From an uncultured Oscillospiraceae bacterium (GTDB lineage Bacteria; Bacillota; Clostridia; Oscillospirales; Ruminococcaceae): a stretch of 37,765 nt of DNA. The notes under the pieces are model-generated. The model was not told the DNA's origin. It ran no database searches and was given only the letters and a program-made list of their open reading frames with translations. Location of the stretch: the NCBI GenBank assembly GCA_900539695.1, contig UQDG01000023.1, forward strand, positions 1 through 37,765, in the 5' to 3' direction. This document shows, piece by piece, positions 8,587-16,842 of this stretch (position 1 is the first letter of the stretch; each line of letters starts with the position of its first letter). The position numbers were made by a program, and so were the translations under genes.

Positions 8587-9504
8587 TTAGTCGTTGTTGG
8601 ACGAGCCCTTGAACTGGACGATGGTCACGGCCAGCACCAGCACGAACAGCACCATAGCCACGGCACTTGCATAACCGTACTTGGGCGTGTTGACAAAGGC
8701 AACATTGTAGATGTAGTAAACAAGGGTCATGGTCGCATTGCCGGGGCCGCCCTGGGTGATCATGTACATCTGGTCATACACCTTGAAAGAGGCGATGGTC
8801 AGCATAATGACCACAAAGAAGGTGGTGGGCTTCAGCTGGGGCAGCGTTACATTCCAGAAGATCTGCCACTTGCTGGCGCCGTCCAGTTCGGCGGCTTCTT
8901 CCAGCTCGGGGTTGGTCCCCTGCAGGCCTGCCAGGTAGATGACCATGTAGTAGCCCATGTTCTTCCACACACTGAACAGGATGACCGTGAACATGGCGGT
9001 GTCTTTACCGGCGGCCCACTTGGGCAGGTTCTCAACGCCCAGGGATGCCAGGATTTGGTTGACCGGACCCATCGAGGGGCTGAAGATCATGTTCCACACC
9101 GCAGCAACGGCGACCAGCGAAGCAACATAGGGGAAGAACGAAACGGTGCGGAAGAAGTTGCGGCATTTAACTTTCTGGTTCAGCAGCATGGCCAGGCCAA
9201 GGCTGCATACCAGCGTAAGGGGCACGGTGCCGATGGCGTAGACCAGTGTGTTTACAAAAGCGGCTTTGAACGTCTTATCGCTGAGCAGCGCAGCAAAGTT
9301 GCTGATGCCTGCAAACTCGACCGGGTGAACACCGTCCCAGTTGCAGAAGGAAAGCGCGATGGCGAAGATCATAGGTACCAGCGTGAACACGCAGAACCCG
9401 ATGAAGTTCGGGGCGATAAAGCTGTAGGCGATCAGGCTGTCCCGCGTGGATTTTTTCATCCCGCGTTTGGGGTTTGCCTGCACAGCCTGCGTAGTTTCAG
9501 CCAT
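8587..9504 (-). CDS. Carbohydrate ABC transporter permease, MalF/UgpA type
   Basis: This 305-residue membrane protein is the first permease of the importer. It has six predicted membrane spans, beginning with SFIAPNFIGFCVFTLVPMIFAIALS at about 28-52. The EAA loop is EEAAELDGASKWQIFWNVTLPQLKP-like, near residues 202-226, and is typical of CUT1 permeases. It lies between the solute-binding protein gene and the second permease, which is the canonical order. A hairpin separates it from the binding protein gene. The substrate cannot be read from the permease; context suggests uronate-bearing galacto-oligosaccharides. Confidence 0.94.
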   Translation of the reverse strand: MAETTQAVQANPKRGMKKSTRDSLIAYSFIAPNFIGFCVFTLVPMIFAIALSFCNWDGVHPVEFAGISNFAALLSDKTFKAAFVNTLVYAIGTVPLTLVCSLGLAMLLNQKVKCRNFFRTVSFFPYVASLVAVAAVWNMIFSPSMGPVNQILASLGVENLPKWAAGKDTAMFTVILFSVWKNMGYYMVIYLAGLQGTNPELEEAAELDGASKWQIFWNVTLPQLKPTTFFVVIMLTIASFKVYDQMYMITQGGPGNATMTLVYYIYNVAFVNTPKYGYASAVAMVLFVLVLAVTIVQFKGSSNND

Positions 9505-9547
9505 GGGTCATACCTCCTTGGGGTCAATGGCAGATTTTTGGCAATAA

Positions 9548-9580
9548 GATAGGGGCAGGCGCGCCCGCCCGCCCCTTATC
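9548..9580 (-). terminator. Hairpin between the binding-protein gene and permease genes
   Basis: GATAAGGGGC pairs with GCCCCTATC (one bulged base) around a GC-rich loop, followed on the minus strand by TTATTG. Such hairpins after ABC binding-protein genes usually raise the ratio of binding protein to permease by partial termination or by mRNA protection. Confidence 0.55.
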
Positions 9581-9618
9581 GGAAGAAGGAAAACTTATGA
9601 AAAAGTGTAGCTGGTGAA

Positions 9619-10959
9619 TCAGCCCAGCAGAGCGGCGACCTGCTCGTTCATGTTGGCGATGCCTTCGTCAACGGTCTCGCTCTCGGTCATGATAGCGTCA
9701 TGCTCGGTGTTCAGGATGGTCTCGATCTCGGAAGCCTTATCGGACAGAGGCATCTCGAGGTAGATAGCGGTGGTGTTCAGAGCTTCGAGAGAAGCGTCGT
9801 CAGAGGGGAAGCCTTCGGTGCTGGAGATGATGGCGTTGGTCTCGTCGCTGGCAACGGCGGGGAAGGTGCCGACAGCGGCCACGCACTTGGCGCCATCCTC
9901 AGATGCGCACCAGTTCACGAAGTCGAGGGCAGCATCTTTCTTCTCGGAGTTAGCGTTGACAGCCAGGCTGGTCACAGTGCCCAGGGTGGAGCCGGCAGGT
10001 GCGCCGTCCGGATGAGGATACTTGACGATGCCGAAGTTGACAGGCTCAACACCGTTGCCCTCAGCCTCTTCGTTGTACTTCTGCATAGTAGCGATGAACC
10101 AGGAGCCCATGTTGCACATAGCAGCCTGACCGTTCTGGAAAGCGCCGGAGTAGTGCAGACCAGAGGTCTTCTGCTCACCGTAGTTGGGGATAACGCCGTC
10201 AGCCTGCTCAGACAGGACCTGCTCGTAGTAAGGCTTCAGGAAGTCGTAGTTGCCGTCAATAACGGTGTGCTCACCATCCAGGATGCCAAACAGAGTGGTG
10301 GTGGAGCGCCAGGTGTGGTAAATGTTGCCGTAAACGCCGGTCTTTTCGTAGACTTCGCGGATCTTAGCATCGAAGTCCTCCATCGTCATATCGTTGGTGG
10401 GATACTCAATGCCGGCCTGATCGAAAATGTCCTTGTTGTAGTAGACGACCCAGAAGTCAGAGCGGAACGGAACTGCGTAGTAGTTGCCGTCTTCAGCAGT
10501 CAGCTGGTCGAGAACGCCGTTGAACTTGCTCTCATCGGTGGTCAGCTTGCCGCTCAGGGGCTCCAGCAGACCCAGGTTGATCAGGTTGGAGTAACCGGGG
10601 ATGTCCTTGATGGACAGGACATCCAGCTCGCCGTTGCCGCCGGCCAGCTGGGTAGCCAGCTGGGTCATGTAATCGGTAGAACCCAGGTCAGTCATCTCGA
10701 TGGTGACGTTGGGGTGGCTCTCCATGTAGCCATCGGCCAGGGCCTGCCAGTAGGCGGTGGAATCCTTATCCCACAGGGCCCAGTTCAGGGTGACGGCCTC
10801 GTCGCCGGAAGCAGTGCTCTCGGCAGTAGCCTCGCCGGAAACGGGGGCGCTGTCGGCAGCAGCCTCACTGCTGGAAGCAGCGGAACCGCCGCAGGCGGCC
10901 AGGCTCAGAGCCATGGAACCAGCCAGACCAAGGGCTGCGAGTTTTTGCAATTTACGCAT
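9619..10959 (-). CDS. Sugar ABC transporter solute-binding lipoprotein (family 1)
   Basis: This 446-residue lipoprotein captures an oligosaccharide outside the membrane and delivers it to the two permeases. The signal peptide ends in a lipobox, LAAC, with Cys23 as the lipidated residue, followed by a Ser/Ala-rich linker to about residue 52. The rest is a family 1 extracellular solute-binding fold, with features such as YAVPFRSDFWVVYYNKDIFDQAGIE-like text near residues 165-190 and the AAMCNMGSW segment near 280. It is the first gene of the leftward operon. A strong AGGAGGAG ribosome binding site precedes the ATG. Its promoter region is shared with the divergently read sensor kinase gene. Fold assignment is secure; the sugar is unknown. 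Confidence 0.95.
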   Translation of the reverse strand: MRKLQKLAALGLAGSMALSLAACGGSAASSSEAAADSAPVSGEATAESTASGDEAVTLNWALWDKDSTAYWQALADGYMESHPNVTIEMTDLGSTDYMTQLATQLAGGNGELDVLSIKDIPGYSNLINLGLLEPLSGKLTTDESKFNGVLDQLTAEDGNYYAVPFRSDFWVVYYNKDIFDQAGIEYPTNDMTMEDFDAKIREVYEKTGVYGNIYHTWRSTTTLFGILDGEHTVIDGNYDFLKPYYEQVLSEQADGVIPNYGEQKTSGLHYSGAFQNGQAAMCNMGSWFIATMQKYNEEAEGNGVEPVNFGIVKYPHPDGAPAGSTLGTVTSLAVNANSEKKDAALDFVNWCASEDGAKCVAAVGTFPAVASDETNAIISSTEGFPSDDASLEALNTTAIYLEMPLSDKASEIETILNTEHDAIMTESETVDEGIANMNEQVAALLG

Positions 10960-11039
10960 AATGTTTCTCCTCCTAAGTAGAAATCATTTTTCGGGAAGGC
11001 GTTTCGTTCTGTAGAGGGCCTGTCCCTTTCGTTGCCATT

Positions 11040-11045
11040 ATCATA
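11040..11045 (-). promoter_or_regulatory. Predicted -10 box of the ABC/glycosidase operon
   Basis: On the minus strand this is TATGAT, about 80 bases upstream of the binding-protein ATG. The matching -35 region (11063-11068, TCCATT) is poor, which is typical of a promoter that needs an activator. Confidence 0.55.
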
Positions 11046-11087
11046 CACCTTTGCGATGGTGAAATGGATGGTTTATTTTGGGTTGAG

Positions 11088-11099
11088 TCTGCACTTTTT
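11088..11099 (-). promoter_or_regulatory. Candidate activator site upstream of the ABC operon
   Basis: The plus strand reads TCTGCACTTTTT. The identical 12-mer occurs at 27245-27256 upstream of the giant glycosidase gene, in both cases 42 bases from the proposed -10 box and in the same orientation. A related GCTGCAC lies 29 bases farther upstream (11117-11123). The adjacent YesN-type AraC regulator is the obvious candidate to bind it, but this is inferred. Confidence 0.55.
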
Positions 11100-11224
11100 A
11101 CGGCAGTTCTCAAAAAGCTGCACAAAAAACATGTACTATTTTACGAAACCTGTAATTTTTATCTTTCCTACAGTTACGACGCTCGAAAAGCACATTCTTT
11201 TGTCGAATTTATACAGTTTTCTTC

Positions 11225-11253
11225 TTGACAGAACCGAATGGATACGGTATCTT
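11225..11253 (+). promoter_or_regulatory. Sigma-70-type promoter of the sensor kinase operon
   Basis: TTGACA (11225-11230), a 17-base spacer and TATCTT (11248-11253) lie about 108 bases upstream of the kinase ATG. The transcript would start near 11260 and would carry the hairpin repeat at 11277-11322 in its leader. Confidence 0.65.
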
Positions 11254-11276
11254 TTTAATAAGAAAAGCGCGGTGCG

Positions 11277-11322
11277 CCTCTCCCCCACCCGCTTCGCGGG
11301 GCTCTCGCGCAGAGGGGGCCTT
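11277..11322. repeat. Small palindromic repeat, C-rich family
   Basis: A compact GC-rich sequence begins CTCTCCCCCACC and carries two small hairpins (CCCGC-TTC-GCGGG and CTCT-CGCGC-AGAG). The same opening and layout recur at 29669-29717, so this looks like a dispersed intergenic repeat. Here it lies in the kinase leader. Confidence 0.5.
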
Positions 11323-11361
11323 ACATAGCATTTCTTTAAAATTTTATCACAAGGAGCCTTT

Positions 11362-13158
11362 ATGGGCAAATATAAATTACGCCATGGCAGTATCCAGGTG
11401 CGCGTGCTGGCGCTGACGCTGCTGTTTACTTTGGGCGTTTCCCTCGTTATCGCCATTGGCAACATGCGCCAGATGGCAGCTGAGTGGGAGCGCACCACCT
11501 TATTGAATGCCGAGTATGCCTTACAGACCGCCGCTGCTGCCATCCACCGGGATATTGAGGAAGTGGACGACCTGGCCAGCTGGTGCGCCTACAATCCCAG
11601 TATGCGTACCTATTTATTAACGGATGTCAGCAGCAACAACCAGGCACTTTCGATGTACCCCACTATATCGGCCAAGTACAGCACACTGCGCACCATGCAG
11701 TATGTACAGCGGTTTGTGCTCATCAATGCCAAAGGCCGCCAGATGGTTTTTGGTACAGCCGTTACCAACACCGTAGCCATGACGCCGAAGGTACTGGCCC
11801 GCATCCCCGGTTATGACGAGGAATATTCCGGCTGGTCCTGTATCATGCGGGACCCGATGGCCCTGACCTCCCAGGCGTTGGACACCATCCCCCTTACCCG
11901 CAAGCTGACCCTGAGCGGCACCGGCCGCGAGGCCCACATCTGCGCCTTTGTCTCCCCTGCCCTGATCACGGCCGCGCTGAAAGGCTTTACGATGCCGGAG
12001 GGCAGCAGCCTTTTGTGGCAGATGGGCGGGCGGTACTACGGCATCAACGGCAATATCCTGACCGAGGAGCCCCTGTCCGATATCCCGGCCGAGCAGCTGG
12101 ATGTGGACATGCTGGATGACAGCACCGAGGTTTATTCCATTGCAGCCGGATACGATGCCCAGTTGATGGTGCGGTATCCCATCGGTGTACACGATCTGTA
12201 CTTGATCGAGATCATCCCCAACGGGCCGCTGCAGCGGCAAATCCCCTACCTGTCGGATTCGCTGGTCATCAGTCTGCTGGCTATTCTGGTATTGGGCTTG
12301 CTGCTGGCATTTTTGCTGCACCGCATGATCACACCGCCCATCACGGCACTGCAGAACCGCATAACCAAAATCAGCAGCGGCGACTTTTCCTTTGACCCTG
12401 CCATTGAGTGGAACAACGAACTGGGCGACATTGGCCGGGGCATTAACAGCATGTCGGCCAGCGTCACCGCCCTGATGGACCACCGCCTGGAGGACGAAAA
12501 GCAGAAGCAGGATTTGGAATACCGCATGCTGCAAAACCAGATCAATCCCCACTTTATTTATAATACGCTGAACAGCATCAAGTGGATGGCCACCATCCAG
12601 CATGCCCCCGGCATCGCCGAGATGGTCACGGCGCTGTCCCGCCTGCTGAAAAGCGTCTCCAAAAGCAACGAACGGCTGGTGCCCCTGTATGAGGAGTTTG
12701 CCCTGCTGAACGACTACTTCACGATCCAGCAGTACCGCTACGGCGGCACCATCACGCTTGATGTCAGCTATATCGAGGATGAAAAGCTGAACCACAGCTG
12801 CCTGATTCCCCGCTTCACCTTGCAGCCGCTGGTGGAGAACGCCATCTTCCACGGTATTGAGCCGAAGGGCAGCGCCGGGGAGGTCACCCTGCGGGTCGAG
12901 CGGGATACTGCCAACGGCGATGTGCTGATCCGCTTAACGGACGACGGCATCGGCATGACGGCGGAACAGGCTGCCAAGGCTCTGCAGGAACCGGGCCCCG
13001 AGGAAGCCGCCGCCAAATACCGCCACGTGGGCATGTGGAACGTCCACAAGCGCCTGCAATACAGCTTTGGCGAAGCCTATGGGTTAAGTATCGAAAGCGA
13101 GCCTGGCGTAGGCACTACCGTCATGGTGCGCCTGCCAGGGCCGCCCGCACAGCAATGA
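11362..13158 (+). CDS. Sensor histidine kinase, YesM type
   Basis: This 598-residue membrane kinase senses an extracellular signal, probably sugar-loaded binding protein or the glycan itself, and phosphorylates the regulator encoded next. There is a membrane segment at about 15-31, an extracellular sensor region to about 288, a second membrane segment at about 292-316, then HAMP (about 315-370). The phospho-acceptor is H397 in QNQINPHFIYNTLNSIKW, the signature of the HisK_7 (PF06580) class. The C-terminal ATPase domain has an N box (PLVENAIFHGI, near 490) and a G box (DDGIGM, near 530). The ATG follows CAAGGAG at good spacing. The gene stops nine bases before the response regulator start. Kinases of this class commonly control adjacent sugar ABC operons. 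Confidence 0.95.
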   Translation: MGKYKLRHGSIQVRVLALTLLFTLGVSLVIAIGNMRQMAAEWERTTLLNAEYALQTAAAAIHRDIEEVDDLASWCAYNPSMRTYLLTDVSSNNQALSMYPTISAKYSTLRTMQYVQRFVLINAKGRQMVFGTAVTNTVAMTPKVLARIPGYDEEYSGWSCIMRDPMALTSQALDTIPLTRKLTLSGTGREAHICAFVSPALITAALKGFTMPEGSSLLWQMGGRYYGINGNILTEEPLSDIPAEQLDVDMLDDSTEVYSIAAGYDAQLMVRYPIGVHDLYLIEIIPNGPLQRQIPYLSDSLVISLLAILVLGLLLAFLLHRMITPPITALQNRITKISSGDFSFDPAIEWNNELGDIGRGINSMSASVTALMDHRLEDEKQKQDLEYRMLQNQINPHFIYNTLNSIKWMATIQHAPGIAEMVTALSRLLKSVSKSNERLVPLYEEFALLNDYFTIQQYRYGGTITLDVSYIEDEKLNHSCLIPRFTLQPLVENAIFHGIEPKGSAGEVTLRVERDTANGDVLIRLTDDGIGMTAEQAAKALQEPGPEEAAAKYRHVGMWNVHKRLQYSFGEAYGLSIESEPGVGTTVMVRLPGPPAQQ

Positions 13159-13167
13159 GGTGATCTT

Positions 13168-14451
13168 TTGACACGGATATTCTTAGTGGATGATGAACCG
13201 CTGGTGCTGATCGGCATGCAGGGCATGCTAAACTGGAGCGAACTGGGCTACGAGGTAGCCGGCACCGCCCGCAACGGGGCCGAAGCGCTGAAAGCCATTG
13301 AGGAAAAGCGCCCGGACATTGTGGTATCGGACATCCGCATGCCGGTGATGGACGGCTTTACCTTGGCGGAAAGCTGCCACAAGGATGGCTCAGCCCTGCC
13401 GGTGTTCATTATGCTGACCAGCTATGAAGAATTTGATTACGTGAAACGCAGCATGCGGCTGGGTGTGGTGGACTATCTGGTCAAAATCGACCTGACCGCT
13501 GAGGGCCTTGCCGCCGCGCTGGACAAAGCCCGCACGGTGGTAGAGAAAGAGCGCCGCCTGCAGGAGCCTTCCGCCCCGGCGGTAAGCATGGACAGTTACC
13601 GCGACCGGCTGTTTTTGCAGCTGTACAGTGGGTCATTGACCGACCGCGCGCGGTTTGACCGCCAGTGCGCCGAGCTGGATCTGCACTTTGACGCACCGCA
13701 GTACGTGGTAGCGCTGGGCAGTTTGCAGGTGCCGGAACAGGCCACCGACCAGTTGCTGACCTTGAGCACCGGTGTGACCCGCATGGCCGCCGAGACCTTG
13801 CCCAAGTACCACCCCTGCCGTGTAACCGGCATGGACCTGCGGCACTTCTCGGTATTGCTGCCCTTGCAGGAGGGCGAGGACCCCGAAGCCACCCTGGCCC
13901 CTGCCCTGCAGGCCACCGGGCAGATTTTGTACAACTATTTCAGTTCGCCCATCTACTGGGCCGTGGGGCGGCCGGTGAAGGACATTTTGCAGGTGGCCCA
14001 AAGCCAGAAGGATGCTTTTGCCACCCTGCAATTGCTGCGCAGCGATGCGCCGGTGGTGTTCTACCATGAGCGGCCCAACACACCGCTGGACCACCGCGCC
14101 CAGGTAGTGGCCCAGGTGCAGCAGTACATCCGCGAACATCTGGCCGAGCGCCTGACGCTGAACGAGGTGGCCGCAGTGTTCAACTTCAGCCCCAACTACC
14201 TAAGCCAGCTGTTTGCACAAAACAGCGAGAGCGGCTTTGTGGAATTTGTCACCGCCACCCGCATTGCCGCCGCCAAGGAGACGATGGCCTCCACCGACAT
14301 GAAGATCTACGAGATCAGTAATGAAGTCGGGTTTGAGAGTGCCTTCTATTTCAGCAAGGTGTTCAAAAAATTGGAGGGTGTCAGCCCCCGCGAGTATATC
14401 CAGAGAATGAAGGGTTCCTATGTTGACGCAAAAGATGATGCCGGGATCTGA
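13168..14451 (+). CDS. Response regulator with AraC-type DNA-binding domain, YesN type
   Basis: This 427-residue transcription factor has an N-terminal receiver domain (about 2-120). Its acidic pair is D8/D9, its phospho-acceptor is D55 in VVSDIRMPVMDG, and its conserved Lys lies in YLVKIDL. A middle region of about 200 residues is followed by a C-terminal AraC helix-turn-helix pair (about 320-420), including FSPNYLSQLFAQNSE and VGFESAFYFSKVFKK. The start is TTG, preceded by GAGGTGATC. Its last 32 bases overlap the heparinase-like gene, indicating translational coupling. It is the best candidate for binding the motif shared by the ABC operon and the giant glycosidase gene. It would activate genes in response to the neighbouring kinase. 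Confidence 0.95.
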   Translation: MTRIFLVDDEPLVLIGMQGMLNWSELGYEVAGTARNGAEALKAIEEKRPDIVVSDIRMPVMDGFTLAESCHKDGSALPVFIMLTSYEEFDYVKRSMRLGVVDYLVKIDLTAEGLAAALDKARTVVEKERRLQEPSAPAVSMDSYRDRLFLQLYSGSLTDRARFDRQCAELDLHFDAPQYVVALGSLQVPEQATDQLLTLSTGVTRMAAETLPKYHPCRVTGMDLRHFSVLLPLQEGEDPEATLAPALQATGQILYNYFSSPIYWAVGRPVKDILQVAQSQKDAFATLQLLRSDAPVVFYHERPNTPLDHRAQVVAQVQQYIREHLAERLTLNEVAAVFNFSPNYLSQLFAQNSESGFVEFVTATRIAAAKETMASTDMKIYEISNEVGFESAFYFSKVFKKLEGVSPREYIQRMKGSYVDAKDDAGI

Positions 14452-16246
14452 GTTTACCACCGTGTACCCGGTTTTGTACCCGCCTTACGCTGACCGTGCC
14501 GCTTGGGCCGCGTTGCCCGGCGCGGCGCGGTGGAAAGCGGCGGGCGACGCGGCTTTGCGGGATGCGGATACACTACCGCGCTTGCCGCTCTCCCTTTGGC
14601 TGCGTTTTACCCAAAATGGGGACCGCACCGTCTGGGAGCATGCCTACTTTGCCCGCCGCCGCACCCTGTGCGCACTGGTGATGGCCGAGGCTGTGACCGG
14701 GGCGGGCTCCTACCTGCCCGCTATCGCGGATTTAGCCTGGGCCATCTGCGAGGAAAGCGCCTGGCAGCTGCCCGCCCACAACAGCTATATCCGGGATACG
14801 CCCCAGCTGCCGCTGCCGGACGTAACCCGGCCCATCGTGGACCTGTTTGCCGCCGAGACCGGTGCGCTGATTGCCACCGTGTATGGCCTGTTAGGCGCTG
14901 CATTGGATGGTTACGCTCCCGGATTTTCCGTCCGTTTGAAAGGCGAAGTGGAACGCCGGGTGCTGACCCCCTACCGCACCGCGCATTTCTGGTGGATGGG
15001 CAACGGTGAGGAGCCAATGTGCAACTGGACCCCCTGGTGTACCCAGAACGTGCTGCTGGCCGCCGCCCAGTGCGCCCCGGCGGAGACACTGCCCGTTTAC
15101 GTAAAGCAGGCTGCCTACAGTATTGACTGCTTTTTGAAGGACTACGGCGAGGACGGCTGTTGCAGCGAGGGTGCACAGTATTACCGCCACGCCGCGCTGA
15201 CGATGTTCAACGCGCTGGACCTGTTGTGCCGGATTGCCCCCGGCGTATTTGATGATGTGTGGGCCGAGCCGAAGATACGCAACATGGCCGAGTACATTGT
15301 CAATATGCACATTGCCGGGCCCTATTATTTGAACTTTGCCGATTGCAGCCCCCTGGCGGGAGCTCGCGGCGTGCGGGAGTTTCTGTTTGGTCAGCGCGTA
15401 GCCAGTGCCCCGCTGATGACGCTGGCCGCCCGGGATTGGGCGGACGCATTGCAGCAGCCTGATCCCGACCGACTGCACCACCCGGACGACAGCGAGGGCA
15501 TCAACCTGTATTACCACATCCAGACCGCATTGGCCGAGCAGAAAGTGCTGGCCTTTGCCCAAAGCGCCACCCCTGCCCTGCCCCGCGATATGTGGTACCC
15601 CAGCGTGGGCATTTTGGTCTGCCGCCGCGGGGCCTACGCCCTGGGGGCCAAAGCGGGCAATAACGCCGACAGCCACAACCACAACGATGTGGGCAGCGTG
15701 ACGCTGTACAAAAATGGTGCGCCGCTGCTGATCGACGTGGGGGTGGAGACCTACAGCAAAAAGACCTTCAGCCCCCAGCGATACGAGATCTGGACGATGC
15801 AATCCAGCTGGCACAACCTGCCGGAGTTTGAGCCGGAGAGTGCCCAACACCAGCAGCAACCCGGTTTAGAGTTTGCCGCCCGGGATGTGGCTGTGAGTGA
15901 TGCACTGGATGCTATCACGATGGACATTGCCCCCGCCTACGGCGCTGTGCCGGGGCTGGGCTTCTACCGCCGCCGGGTACAGCTTAGTGCGAACGGCCTG
16001 ACTCTGCAGGAGGAAACCGACTACCCCGGCACCACAGCCCTGACGCTGATGAGCGCGGAGAAGCCCACTATAGTGGGGCATAACGTGCAGTTTGGGGCAT
16101 TGGCGACTGCACACATAAATGGCACTGTACGCATTGCCGCTGAAGCCGTATCAATTACGGATTCCCGTCTGCGTCAAGCCTGGCCGGATACCTTGTACCG
16201 CACGCGGGTGTATTTTCGTAGCACACTGACCGTGGAGGTGCGTTGA
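14420..16246 (+). CDS. Heparinase II/III-like protein, candidate polysaccharide lyase
   Basis: This 608-residue protein has an N-terminal helical toroid (about 1-340) and a C-terminal heparinase II/III beta-sandwich (about 380-600). The sandwich carries the family's typical NADSHNHNDVGSVTLYKNG motif near residues 414-432. GAQYYRHAALTMFNAL near 250 is the usual active-site Tyr/His region of the toroid. No signal peptide is evident, so it would act in the cytoplasm on imported oligosaccharides. Members of this superfamily cleave uronic-acid glycans by beta-elimination, but many are uncharacterised. A lyase here would generate the unsaturated uronate substrate of the GH88 enzyme. The ATG at 14420 lies inside the regulator gene, with GAAGGG upstream. 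The specific substrate is unknown. Confidence 0.88.
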   Translation: MLTQKMMPGSEFTTVYPVLYPPYADRAAWAALPGAARWKAAGDAALRDADTLPRLPLSLWLRFTQNGDRTVWEHAYFARRRTLCALVMAEAVTGAGSYLPAIADLAWAICEESAWQLPAHNSYIRDTPQLPLPDVTRPIVDLFAAETGALIATVYGLLGAALDGYAPGFSVRLKGEVERRVLTPYRTAHFWWMGNGEEPMCNWTPWCTQNVLLAAAQCAPAETLPVYVKQAAYSIDCFLKDYGEDGCCSEGAQYYRHAALTMFNALDLLCRIAPGVFDDVWAEPKIRNMAEYIVNMHIAGPYYLNFADCSPLAGARGVREFLFGQRVASAPLMTLAARDWADALQQPDPDRLHHPDDSEGINLYYHIQTALAEQKVLAFAQSATPALPRDMWYPSVGILVCRRGAYALGAKAGNNADSHNHNDVGSVTLYKNGAPLLIDVGVETYSKKTFSPQRYEIWTMQSSWHNLPEFEPESAQHQQQPGLEFAARDVAVSDALDAITMDIAPAYGAVPGLGFYRRRVQLSANGLTLQEETDYPGTTALTLMSAEKPTIVGHNVQFGALATAHINGTVRIAAEAVSITDSRLRQAWPDTLYRTRVYFRSTLTVEVR

Positions 16247-16842
16247 TGGTACTGGCCTTGCAGGGCGGTATGGCCGTGGGCAAAACAACCGCTGCCCGCT
16301 ATACAGCGGCCCATGCCTCCGCTGTGACTGTATTTTTTGAGGACAACGCCCCCGCCCTTGCTGCTTTGCGGGGACGCGGGCTGGACAAGCACAAATTTGC
16401 GGACTACTGCGAAATCCAGCGGGCGTTCATCCAGCAAGAACTGGACCGTTATGCCCTCGCCGCCCACTGCCCCTGCGCACTGCTGGATCTAGGCCCGCAG
16501 GAAATCGAATTTTACACCCTGTACTATCCCCACACCCTTGGGCAGGACTGGCCCGTGGAACAGGCACTGGCGGCAGAGTTGGCCTCCCTGCGCCGTTGTC
16601 GCATCAACCGCACGCTGTTTTTGCATGCGTCCGTTCCTGTTCTACGGCAGCGCAAAGAAGCCGACGCCACCCGCGACCGCGGATTTTTTGACTACACCGT
16701 ACAACACCTGCTGCCCGCGAAAGAACGGTGGTTTGCCGCACAACCCCTCGTGGATTTTTTGCAGACCGACCGTCTGACACAGGCCGAGACTGCCGCCGCC
16801 GTGCTGGCGTGGGTGCAGCAATGCCAAAAGGAGAATTTGTAA
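16246..16842 (+). CDS. Small P-loop NTPase, possible kinase
   Basis: The product (198 residues) carries a Walker A motif, GGMAVGKTT, at residues 7-15 and the shape of a nucleoside- or sugar-kinase-like P-loop protein. The region around DLGPQEIEFYTLYYP (about 83-97) may contain the Walker B-like acidic residue, and RQRKEADATRDRGFF (about 134-148) looks like a lid with several Arg residues. The open frame starts three bases earlier with TTG, but the ATG at 16246 has the better ribosome binding site (GGAGG, 7-base spacing). That ATG shares its A with the stop codon of the heparinase-like gene, so the two are coupled. I do not recognise a specific substrate. Context would allow a sugar or uronate kinase, but that is only a guess. 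Confidence 0.75.
   Translation: MVLALQGGMAVGKTTAARYTAAHASAVTVFFEDNAPALAALRGRGLDKHKFADYCEIQRAFIQQELDRYALAAHCPCALLDLGPQEIEFYTLYYPHTLGQDWPVEQALAAELASLRRCRINRTLFLHASVPVLRQRKEADATRDRGFFDYTVQHLLPAKERWFAAQPLVDFLQTDRLTQAETAAAVLAWVQQCQKENL

Noticed and set aside
10960..11361. Possible riboswitch in the divergent promoter region
   Set aside because: The only structured part is the repeat hairpin at 11277-11322, which matches a dispersed repeat; no known riboswitch core is visible.
130..16246. Glycosaminoglycan (heparin/chondroitin) degradation locus as the main reading
   Set aside because: GH88, beta-glucuronidase and a heparinase-like protein would fit, but there are no sulphatases, hexosaminidases or secreted lyases, and the surface enzyme is of galactan type. 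Kept only as an alternative.
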